From assembly GCF_002863585.1 (NCBI RefSeq), contig NZ_PGUY01000038.1, forward strand, positions 1-64,000: a stretch of 64,000 nucleotides of DNA, read 5' to 3'. The position numbers and the translations under genes are program-made. This stretch comes from Peribacillus deserti. GTDB lineage: Bacteria > Bacillota > Bacilli > Bacillales > DSM-1321. Position 1 is the stretch's first letter. Every line of letters starts with the position of its first letter. Shown one piece after another: positions 57,336 to 64,000 of this stretch. The notes beneath the pieces are model-generated. The model searched no databases, was not told the DNA's origin, and saw only the letters and a program-made list of their open reading frames with translations.

Positions 57336-58364
57336 TTAAGCAAAACCTTCTAGTACAATTTTACCAATCGCTGTATTGCTCTCCAAAAATTTGTGGGCTT
57401 GACGGAGATTTTCTGCTGAGATCGGTCCAAGGACTTCGGCCAGTGTTGTCTTTAATTTTTGATGGTCCACAGCATCAGCAATACGATTAAGCAATAGATG
57501 CTGCTCAATCATATCATCTGTTTCGTAAACAGGGCGAGTAAACATAAACTCCCACACGAAGGTGACGCTTTTTTGCTTAAGCAATTTGAGGTCCAGCGGA
57601 GAAGTTGGATCATCAATTGCGCACACAACCCCTTGCGGAGAAATAGCTTCGCTAATACCGGCCCAGTGTTTTTCCAAAGCATTCAGGCAAAAAATGTACG
57701 GAACGTTTGTAAATCCAATTGCTTGAAGTTGTGGAAGGAGCGGGTCATGGTGGTTAATGGTATAGTCCGCGCCCATTGATTTAACCCAGTTAACAGTTTC
57801 CGATCGGGAAGCAGTCCCGATTACAGTAAGCCCCGCTTGTTTTGCAAGCTGAGTGGCAATGGAACCTACACCCCCGGCTGCACCAATGATTAGCAGAGCC
57901 TTTCCTTTGTTAGCGCCCGGATCTTGGGAAATAGACATTCGGGTAAATAACGCTTCCCAAGCTGTAATGGAGGTTAGGGGAAGAGCTGCGGCTTCCACAA
58001 AACTTAAGGAAGCAGGCTTGCGCCCAACGATTCGTTCATCGACCAGATGGTATTCACTGTTTCCGCCTTGTCGTGCAATACTGCCAGCATAAAAAACTTC
58101 ATCTCCCGGACGAAACAATGAACAGTCCGGTCCTGTCTCTTCGACGACTCCTGCTACATCCCAACCTAGAATTTTAGGAACTTCCTCAACTCTTTCCTTA
58201 GGAGCTCTAACCTTTGTATCAACAGGATTGACCGATATGGCCGCAACTTTGACCAAAATGTCTCGCCCCGTTGCTTTTGGTTTTTCTACAACTACGTCCA
58301 CCAGGCTTTGGGGATTGTCAATTGGAAGGTAACGAGTTAATCCTACCGCCTTCATTGTATTCAT
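57336..58364 (-). CDS. Zinc-type alcohol dehydrogenase-like / quinone oxidoreductase family protein
   Basis: A 342-residue MDR-superfamily enzyme without the catalytic zinc ligands. NPVDTKVRAPK and LGWDVAGVVEETGPD are in the GroES-like part, IGAAGGVGSIATQLAKQAGLTVIGTASR is the NADPH-binding Rossmann motif, and EAAALPLTSITAWEALF is typical of the ZADH/quinone reductase group. It probably reduces quinones or enones with NADPH. The ATG at 58364 (MNTMKAVGLTRY) is preferred, with AAAGG 12 bases upstream. Monocistronic, downstream of the flavoenzyme cluster. Confidence 0.88.
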   Translation of the reverse strand: MNTMKAVGLTRYLPIDNPQSLVDVVVEKPKATGRDILVKVAAISVNPVDTKVRAPKERVEEVPKILGWDVAGVVEETGPDCSLFRPGDEVFYAGSIARQGGNSEYHLVDERIVGRKPASLSFVEAAALPLTSITAWEALFTRMSISQDPGANKGKALLIIGAAGGVGSIATQLAKQAGLTVIGTASRSETVNWVKSMGADYTINHHDPLLPQLQAIGFTNVPYIFCLNALEKHWAGISEAISPQGVVCAIDDPTSPLDLKLLKQKSVTFVWEFMFTRPVYETDDMIEQHLLLNRIADAVDHQKLKTTLAEVLGPISAENLRQAHKFLESNTAIGKIVLEGFA

Positions 58365-58658
58365 GAATAAACACATCCTTTCCTTATTAGTATACCCGTT
58401 ATGAGTAGTGGCTTAAAATAATTACGATTAGCCTATAGTTCCTAAGCATCAGTGAAATTTAGTATTTATATAGATGTGAATGAGGTGTTAATAGTATGGA
58501 AGTTTAACCTTACAAGTGCCGTTTTATCTTTTAATCCCAGGTTCACTTTAGATCCAACCCTTTCTATCCGGCGTCTATTGTGAATCTATATGAACAATAA
58601 CTTTTAGTCATAAACAAATGAACTATGGCTGATTTTCTGCTCTAATACTCAGGTAAAG

Positions 58659-58686
58659 AAGGGAAACCACTAAGATGGTTTCCCTT
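58659..58686 (-). terminator. terminator of the flavin oxidoreductase gene
   Basis: AAGGGAAACCA (58659-58669) and TGGTTTCCCTT (58676-58686), a perfect 11-bp stem with a 6-base loop, about 130 bases after the OYE stop. The rest of 58377-58815 holds no recognised gene. Confidence 0.8.
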
Positions 58687-58815
58687 ATAATGTTCCGTCT
58701 TGTTTGGTATAAGGGATATTCTTATACTTGCTGAGCAAGGACCATTATCATCACGTTTCCCATTTTTTGTTAAACAATTCAAGGATTAAGAGATGGAATG
58801 AGATAAGCGAACTCC

Positions 58816-59937
58816 TTATACAATAGGAAGCCAGCCGGGGATGCCAGTATAGTACTCCCACATTTTATCAGAAATAGCCAGTTCTTTTTGATCTTTTTTA
58901 GATAATGTTGTACGGATTTTTTCTTCTTCACCGGCTTGTACTTTTTGTACCCACTGAGGTTCCATTATCAATTCTCTCCCTAAAGCGATTAAAGGAACAC
59001 CTGTTTCAAAGGCACTCATCACTTCATCGGGTGTTCTCAACATCCCAACACCCATTACAGGAACACGGTCGCCGACACGTTCATGGATCATAACAACCCG
59101 GGATGTCTCATCGTTATCATCACGGATTGACCCGTTCCAAAAGCCGCCGACAGAAATATGGAGATAATCCAGCTCCTGGTCCGCTAACTTGTCCACTAAT
59201 TGCAGCGTGTCCTCCATGGTGATGCCAGGGTTCTCCCTTTCTTCAGGCGATAACCGATAGCCGATGATAAAAGGTTTTGTTGCATGGTCTGAAACTGCTT
59301 TTCTAACAGCGTCAACTACAGCAAGCGGGAAGGACATACGTTTTTCCAGTGTTCCACCCCACTTGTCAGTTCTGCGATTAGAATGTGGAGAAAAGAATTG
59401 CTGGATCAAATACGTATTGGCACCATGGATTTCAACTCCATCATAACCAGCTTCGATTGCTCTTCTGGTTGCTTCACCAAATGCTTTAATGATTTCATCG
59501 ATTTCGTCTGCTGTCATTTCGCGAGGTACCACGGCATCGTCCCGTTCCGCTGCTACCGCACTCGGAGCAATTGGTTGACGATCGAGCAATTCTTCAGGCG
59601 GACACATTCTGCCGCCGTGAAAAATTTGTAAAATCGCCTTTGAACCTTTTTCCTGTATAGCTGTTGCCACACGTCTTAAACTGGGAATCAGGGAATCGGA
59701 ATCTGCACCAAATTCACCCGGGAATCCTTTGCCATTCCTGGTGACGTATGTGCATGCGGTGATGACCGCTCCTACACCCCCGGCACGTTCTTGATAATAC
59801 GCAACTTCTTCGTCTGATACTTCACCATTTTCATGTGCCGCCGTATTGGTCATAGGTGCCATAGTAATACGGTTCTTTATTTCAACTCCAGAACGGAAGG
59901 TAAATGGTTTAAAAGCAGCTTCATATTTTGGGTTCAT
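58816..59937 (-). CDS. NADH:flavin oxidoreductase (Old Yellow Enzyme family)
   Basis: A 373-residue TIM-barrel FMN enzyme. PFTFRSGVEIKNRITMAPMTN is at the N-terminus. GYDGVEIHGANTYLIQQFFSPHSNRRTDKWGG carries the substrate-binding His-Ala-Asn pattern, and the FMN phosphate region is VMGVGMLRTPDE...LIALGRELI. It reduces activated alkenes or nitro compounds using NAD(P)H and resembles B. subtilis YqiG. GGAGAA precedes the ATG. It follows LLM gene 1 by 165 bases on the same strand. Confidence 0.92.
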   Translation of the reverse strand: MNPKYEAAFKPFTFRSGVEIKNRITMAPMTNTAAHENGEVSDEEVAYYQERAGGVGAVITACTYVTRNGKGFPGEFGADSDSLIPSLRRVATAIQEKGSKAILQIFHGGRMCPPEELLDRQPIAPSAVAAERDDAVVPREMTADEIDEIIKAFGEATRRAIEAGYDGVEIHGANTYLIQQFFSPHSNRRTDKWGGTLEKRMSFPLAVVDAVRKAVSDHATKPFIIGYRLSPEERENPGITMEDTLQLVDKLADQELDYLHISVGGFWNGSIRDDNDETSRVVMIHERVGDRVPVMGVGMLRTPDEVMSAFETGVPLIALGRELIMEPQWVQKVQAGEEEKIRTTLSKKDQKELAISDKMWEYYTGIPGWLPIV

Positions 59938-60102
59938 CTTTTTTTCTCCTTTTGTTTACATCAAATTTGTTAAAGGGTTTTGCCTTTTAGCAAATGGATA
60001 CATTGACTACAAAAACTTCTTTGACCCATACTTTTTATATACTATACAAAAAATTCATAGAGATACATTAAAAGCTTGCCCATGAGGTCGGCCAATTTTG
60101 AC

Positions 60103-61128
60103 CTATTTTAGCTGAGTAATTTCAGCCAATATTTCATAGGAATGGAGGCGGGCCTTGTGATCGTAAATCTGGGCGATTGCCATGATTTCATCGGCTTGAC
60201 TTTCATGCATAAACGCTTCCAGCTTTTCTTTTACGGTTTGAGGACTGCCGACAATCGAAGTTCCTAATTGATTCTCAAGGGCAGCCATTTCATAATCGCT
60301 CGCTATATCATTAATATTATCCACTGGCGGCTGCAATGGGACTTCCTTCCCGCGCATCAAATTCAAGAACTGCTGCTGCAAAGTTGTAGCAAGCCGCTCA
60401 GCTTCCTGATCCGTATCAGACGCAATGATGTTTAGCCCTACCATTGCATGCGGTTTATCCAGAACTTTAGAAGGCTTAAACGAACGGCGGTACAGCTGGA
60501 TAGCCGGCAGTGTGTTATGCGGCGAGAAATGGCTCGCAAATGCAAACGGCAGTCCAAGCTCTCCCGCCAGCTGGGCACTGTATCCGCTTGAACCTAACAG
60601 CCAAACAGGTATGTTTAGTCCCTGACCCGGAATGGCTTTAACATGGCTATATCCTTGTGCCAGGGAAGGGTCAAAGTAATTCCGGAGCTCAGCCAGCTGC
60701 TCAGGGAAATCTTCTCCTGAACTTCTCAAGTCTCGTCTTAATGCACGTGCGGTAAGCTGATCAGTGCCTGGTGCACGGCCCAAGCCAAGATCGATACGTC
60801 CTGGATATAAGGATTCCAGAGTACCAAATTGCTCAGCAATAACAAGAGGTGCATGATTCGGCAGCATAATGCCGCCTGAACCTACCCGGATTTTTGATGT
60901 ACCTGCTGCAACATGGGAAATGACTACCGATGTTGCAGAGCTGGCGATAAATGGCATATTATGATGCTCAGCGAGCCAATATCGGTTATACCCTAGCTTT
61001 TCTGCGAGCCGGGCCAGCTCCAACGTATTGCGAAAAGAATCAGCCGGCGTACTTCCATCTGCAATTGGAGAGAGATCCAGGACCGAGAATGGAATATCCG
61101 TAATTTGTTTTGTATCATTTTCAGGCAT
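60103..61128 (-). CDS. LLM-class flavin-dependent oxidoreductase 1
   Basis: A 341-residue bacterial-luciferase-like monooxygenase of the MsnO8/YceB/YwcH group, using reduced [31 protein letters not shown] is the usual opening, with [29 protein letters not shown] and [28 protein letters not shown]. Clearly paralogous to the next gene (61285-62295). The substrate is unknown. Start ATG with an AGAAGATGAG site. Confidence 0.92.
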   Translation of the reverse strand: MPENDTKQITDIPFSVLDLSPIADGSTPADSFRNTLELARLAEKLGYNRYWLAEHHNMPFIASSATSVVISHVAAGTSKIRVGSGGIMLPNHAPLVIAEQFGTLESLYPGRIDLGLGRAPGTDQLTARALRRDLRSSGEDFPEQLAELRNYFDPSLAQGYSHVKAIPGQGLNIPVWLLGSSGYSAQLAGELGLPFAFASHFSPHNTLPAIQLYRRSFKPSKVLDKPHAMVGLNIIASDTDQEAERLATTLQQQFLNLMRGKEVPLQPPVDNINDIASDYEMAALENQLGTSIVGSPQTVKEKLEAFMHESQADEIMAIAQIYDHKARLHSYEILAEITQLK

Positions 61129-61284
61129 ATGCTCATCTTCTTTCTTTAAAAATTTCGTTTCAAACCTATATAAGAATTTACAGATTGTTTTCTTTGTCTT
61201 CTTTGTACTGCTTCCATCTAAATCACATTAATGAACTCATTTAATATCTGCAGAAAATACATCCTTTATTAGACCAGACACTGT

Positions 61285-62295
61285 TCAATTTACTGCAGCC
61301 TGAGCCAAAATTTCATAAGAGCGCAGCCGTGCCTTATGATCAAAAATCTCTGTATGGGCCATAATTTCATCAGGGTCAGTCTTTTCTATTAATTCATGGA
61401 GCTGCTGCTTTACACCTGCAGGGTCCCCGATAATGGAAGTGAAAAGCTGTTCTTCAACCGCCCTGCGTTCATTATCGTTCCAAAGCTCGTCCATAGTATC
61501 AACAGGAGGCAAAATGGGCGAAGGCTGTCCGCGGGTTAACAAAAGAAATTTTTGATACATCGAAGTGGCAAGCCTTTCTGCCTCCTGTTTTTCATCAGCA
61601 GCCACCACTTGAACGGCTAACATTACATAAGGCTCCTCCAAAAATTGAGACGGACGAAAATAATCCCGGTACAGTTTTATGGCCTCCATCATGTTACCCG
61701 GAGCAAAATGTCCCGCGAAAGAGAATGGTAACCCAAGTATTCCAGCCAATTGTGCACTATAAAACCCTGAACCTAACAGCCAAATAGGCACATTTGTTTT
61801 TTCGCCGGGAATGGCGTGAAAACTAAATGAACCATCCTCAGTGGCTGTTCCTGTACCATAAAGATAGGCGATAAGCTCCTGAAGCCGGGCTTCAAATTCA
61901 GGTTCACCAGCAACCCGCTGCCGCAATACATTTGCTGTATATTGGTCGGTACCGGGGGCCCGCCCCAATCCAAGGTCGATCCGGCCAGGGAAGAAGGTTT
62001 CCAATGTTCCAAATTGCTCAGCCACGGAAAGAGGAGAATAATGGGAAAGCAGCATTGCGCCTGATCCAATACGCATTTTTTCCGTGACAGAGGCTACTCG
62101 TCCAATAACGATTGGGGATGCTGAACTCGCCATTCCTGCCCAATTATGATGTTCAGCAAGCCAAAACCGTTTATATCCCCACTGCTCTGTTTTCTTTGCT
62201 AGATCAAGCGTGTTTCGAAGGGAAAGTTCGGCTGATCCTCCCTCGACAATTGGGGAGGGATCTAGTACTGAAAGTTGTATTTTCTTTGTCATCAT
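61285..62295 (-). CDS. LLM-class flavin-dependent oxidoreductase 2
   Basis: A 336-residue paralogue of oxidoreductase 1: [98 protein letters not shown] lies before ATG-ATG. It starts 28 bases after the stop of oxidoreductase 3, forming an operon with it and arsR. Tandem duplication with later divergence is likely. Confidence 0.92.
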   Translation of the reverse strand: MMTKKIQLSVLDPSPIVEGGSAELSLRNTLDLAKKTEQWGYKRFWLAEHHNWAGMASSASPIVIGRVASVTEKMRIGSGAMLLSHYSPLSVAEQFGTLETFFPGRIDLGLGRAPGTDQYTANVLRQRVAGEPEFEARLQELIAYLYGTGTATEDGSFSFHAIPGEKTNVPIWLLGSGFYSAQLAGILGLPFSFAGHFAPGNMMEAIKLYRDYFRPSQFLEEPYVMLAVQVVAADEKQEAERLATSMYQKFLLLTRGQPSPILPPVDTMDELWNDNERRAVEEQLFTSIIGDPAGVKQQLHELIEKTDPDEIMAHTEIFDHKARLRSYEILAQAAVN

Positions 62296-62323
62296 TCATC
62301 CTCCTTTTATACAATTGAATTTT

Positions 62324-63289
62324 TTAAAGCTGGCCTGTACCTTTATGGGTTGGAAAGTAGGGTAAAACAAATTCTCCAAGTTCCTGGATTACTTCCTCTG
62401 GAGGGCGCTTGGAAAAATACAGAACAAACGCCAAATGGTTGACGCCAATCGCTTGAAATTGATGAAGCAGATCAACTAAACGGTTTCTTCCTACGGAATA
62501 GCCTAAGGGTATGGGGACAGGCATTGCATCGGGATTTTCCAATAAATCGATGAACAAGCTTTGAGAGAAGGGTTTAAAATCTCCTGGAGCATGAACTTCA
62601 GTTAAAGCACGATAATCCTGGATAAGCTGCGCCTGTTGATTAATGCTTCTTGGGTATTGAAGCCACCCATCCCCATTCCTGGCTATCCAATTGATAGACT
62701 GATTACTAAATCCAGTCACCATGGTCGGAATTGAAGATACAGGCTTTGGGATTAACCTCATATCTGTACCATCAATCAGCCCTCTGTTGCTGTGGATTGT
62801 CGGCTGATCCTCTTTTAACAGCCGGTCGAGAATTTCAAAATTTTCTTTAAACAACGGGCCGCTTTCTTGCTTAGATATCCCTAAAGCTGTAAAGTCTTTT
62901 TCCCTGTCCCCTGATGCCACCCCCATAATCAATCGGCCTGGAAACAATTCATCAATGGATGCAGCTTCCTTGGCTACCCTGACGGGGTGGCGCAAAGGGA
63001 GAACTACACTTCCTGTCACTAACGCAATGTGCTTCGTATAGGCAGCAAGATACGTCAAATAAATCCATAAATCGTACTTTTGGCCGTTATCATCAATATT
63101 CAAATTCTGCATCGTAATATCACGGAGCCATAATGAAGCAAAGCGATATTCCTCAATTTTACGGGCAAGCTCCAGCTGATTCTCCATAATCGGATTTTTA
63201 GACATCCTGGCAGTCGGGAGGGTAAATCCGAGTGTCATTTTGTCTTTCTGGTACATGCTGTTATAGGCACGATGATGTTGAAAACTCAC
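62324..63289 (-). CDS. LLM-class flavin-dependent oxidoreductase 3 (TIGR03571-type)
   Basis: A 321-residue luciferase-like enzyme from a different subfamily than the two downstream ones. MTLGFTLPTARMSKNPIMENQLELARKIEEYRFASLWLRDI at the start, RLIMGVASGDREKDFTALG, and GFSNQSINWIARNGDGWLQYPR suggest the family modelled as TIGR03571. The GTG start has AAGGAGGG 7 bases upstream. It begins 20 bases after arsR. Confidence 0.9.
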   Translation of the reverse strand: MSFQHHRAYNSMYQKDKMTLGFTLPTARMSKNPIMENQLELARKIEEYRFASLWLRDITMQNLNIDDNGQKYDLWIYLTYLAAYTKHIALVTGSVVLPLRHPVRVAKEAASIDELFPGRLIMGVASGDREKDFTALGISKQESGPLFKENFEILDRLLKEDQPTIHSNRGLIDGTDMRLIPKPVSSIPTMVTGFSNQSINWIARNGDGWLQYPRSINQQAQLIQDYRALTEVHAPGDFKPFSQSLFIDLLENPDAMPVPIPLGYSVGRNRLVDLLHQFQAIGVNHLAFVLYFSKRPPEEVIQELGEFVLPYFPTHKGTGQL

Positions 63290-63309
63290 TCTTGGCCCTC
63301 CTTAAACGG

Positions 63310-63651
63310 TTATATTTTTAAGCCTATATACTTTTCAAACTGTTCAATGGTTTTCTGATTGCGTCGATAATAAGTCCATTGTCCGATTCGCTTCATTTCC
63401 ACCAGCCCGCTTTGCAATAGGATGGACAAATACTGGGAGGTGGTGGACTGTGATAGCCCTGCTTTGATGCGAATATCACTAACACAAACACCGCCATCAA
63501 AGCCTTTTTCTTTTATAACATGAGCCTGCGGGGAAAAATTATTATCAGGTTCTTTCAACATTTGAAGAATATTTACTCGTATTTGATTTGACAGAGCCTT
63601 GAAAATTTCAACTGCCTGTTCGTCATTTAGGATATTTGATTCCCGATTCAA
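63310..63651 (-). CDS. ArsR-family winged-helix regulator
   Basis: A 113-residue HTH repressor. AVEIFKALSNQIRVNILQMLKEP leads into VSDIRIKAGLSQSTTSQYLSILLQSGLVEMKRIGQWTYYRRN, the typical ArsR recognition helix and wing. Only one cysteine (VCVSD) is seen, so metal sensing is not evident; a redox or ligand signal is possible. TTG start with AAAGGGG upstream. First gene of the operon with oxidoreductases 3 and 2, so it probably autoregulates them. Confidence 0.9.
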   Translation of the reverse strand: MNRESNILNDEQAVEIFKALSNQIRVNILQMLKEPDNNFSPQAHVIKEKGFDGGVCVSDIRIKAGLSQSTTSQYLSILLQSGLVEMKRIGQWTYYRRNQKTIEQFEKYIGLKI

Positions 63652-64000
63652 CGGTGCCCGCCCCTTTCTGATCTTATTAAAATTTATTTTGCTTGGAATG
63701 CGTATAAACTAATCGAACAAAAGGATATCGGTAATTTGCGATATCTCTATATTATGTTCCTTTATACCCAAAATCAAATTTTATGCTTTATACAGGACCG
63801 GGAAACGGCTATAAAGGAACTACACAACTTAGCTTAGAGAACAGGTGCCGGGAGATGAGGCTGATTTTTCCTATCTTTTAAATGGTTTGGAATGGTATAC
63901 AAGAAGAAAAAGTTGGTCCAGCAATTGGTCGAATTTCATCTGAAGGCACTGGGCGCAACAAGCATATTATGTGAATTTCAATTATCGAGTAGGTAGGTTA
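63652..64000. other. gene-free right edge
   Basis: The 349 bases upstream of arsR should contain its promoter, but no strong match is asserted. A short plus-strand frame (about 63890-63974, WNGIQEEKVGPAIGRISSEG...) has no ribosome site. Bases 63978-63990 (CAATTATCGAGTA) also occur at 57271-57283, a 13-base coincidence or repeat trace. Nothing else recognised. Confidence 0.4.

Noticed and set aside
58603-58617. CATAAACAAATGAAC, resembling the att-like 20-mer
   Set aside because: Several mismatches and no GEPYHK codons or GGTTTTT extension; not enough to call another boundary.
63890-63974. Short plus-strand frame at the right edge
   Set aside because: No start signal, under 30 codons, and no recognised motif.

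Overview
The window is the replication-origin region of a spore-forming Bacillaceae chromosome. The order dnaA-dnaN-yaaA-recF-remB-gyrB-gyrA on the minus strand, diverging from rpmH-rnpA-yidC-khpB-mnmE-mnmG-rsmG-noc-soj-spo0J on the plus strand, is the classical Bacillus oriC arrangement. Predicted proteins are close to Bacillus subtilis ones. Sporulation genes (yyaC, soj/spo0J, CotF-like yra genes) indicate an endospore former. The dispersed palindromic repeats suggest a Cytobacillus/Mesobacillus-type relative, but genus and species cannot be fixed from this sequence alone.

Layout. 1-2.1 kb: 5' edge of a 16S rRNA gene with its promoter, a 244-bp MITE-like element, an HD-GYP protein with an altered metal site, and a second repeat with another repeat nested in it. 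2.2-11.3 kb: gyrA, gyrB, remB, recF, yaaA, dnaN, dnaA, all leftward. The dnaA-dnaN gap holds the unwinding site (DnaA-trios plus DnaA boxes). The dnaA-rpmH gap holds the large DnaA-box cluster. 12-28.9 kb: rightward housekeeping genes for ribosome, tRNA modification, membrane insertion, chromosome segregation (with a parS in spo0J), MscS, maa, ychF and rpsF-ssb-rpsR. 29-37.2 kb: esterase/HAD pair, yybS-gdpP-rplI, replicative helicase, purA. 37.2-39.4 kb: an unusual stretch with three short tandem arrays, a 134-bp copy of part of gyrB, a Nudix gene and a Lys-Glu-Asp-Phe tRNA operon containing two related tRNA-half-plus-hairpin elements. 39.6-49.2 kb: M23 endopeptidase, walRKHIJ (with a second parS in walK), htrA, yyzF and rlmH, with DnaA boxes on both sides of yyzF.

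49.2-64 kb is accessory. The 3' end of rlmH, the integration site of staphylococcal SCC elements, is repeated at 53.26 kb. A 20-bp repeat extending that sequence also occurs at 50.74 kb. Together they cut the region into a VOC/AraC segment and a benE/lysR segment, which looks like a composite SCC-type island without recombinase genes in view. Beyond it lie a frameshifted gene, a yraGF-adhB-yraED spore-coat-like operon, an IS3-family remnant, and an ArsR-controlled set of flavin-dependent oxidoreductases (three luciferase-like enzymes and an Old Yellow Enzyme) with a quinone-oxidoreductase-like gene.

How it fits together: DnaA, DnaN, helicase and gyrase start and drive replication. Soj/Spo0J/Noc and the parS sites organise the origin. 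WalRK with its regulators and the M23 enzyme control wall growth, and GdpP controls c-di-AMP. Core genes run with replication on both arms. Strand mixing begins after rlmH, consistent with acquired DNA. All identifications rest on reading the sequence and family knowledge; no searches were run.
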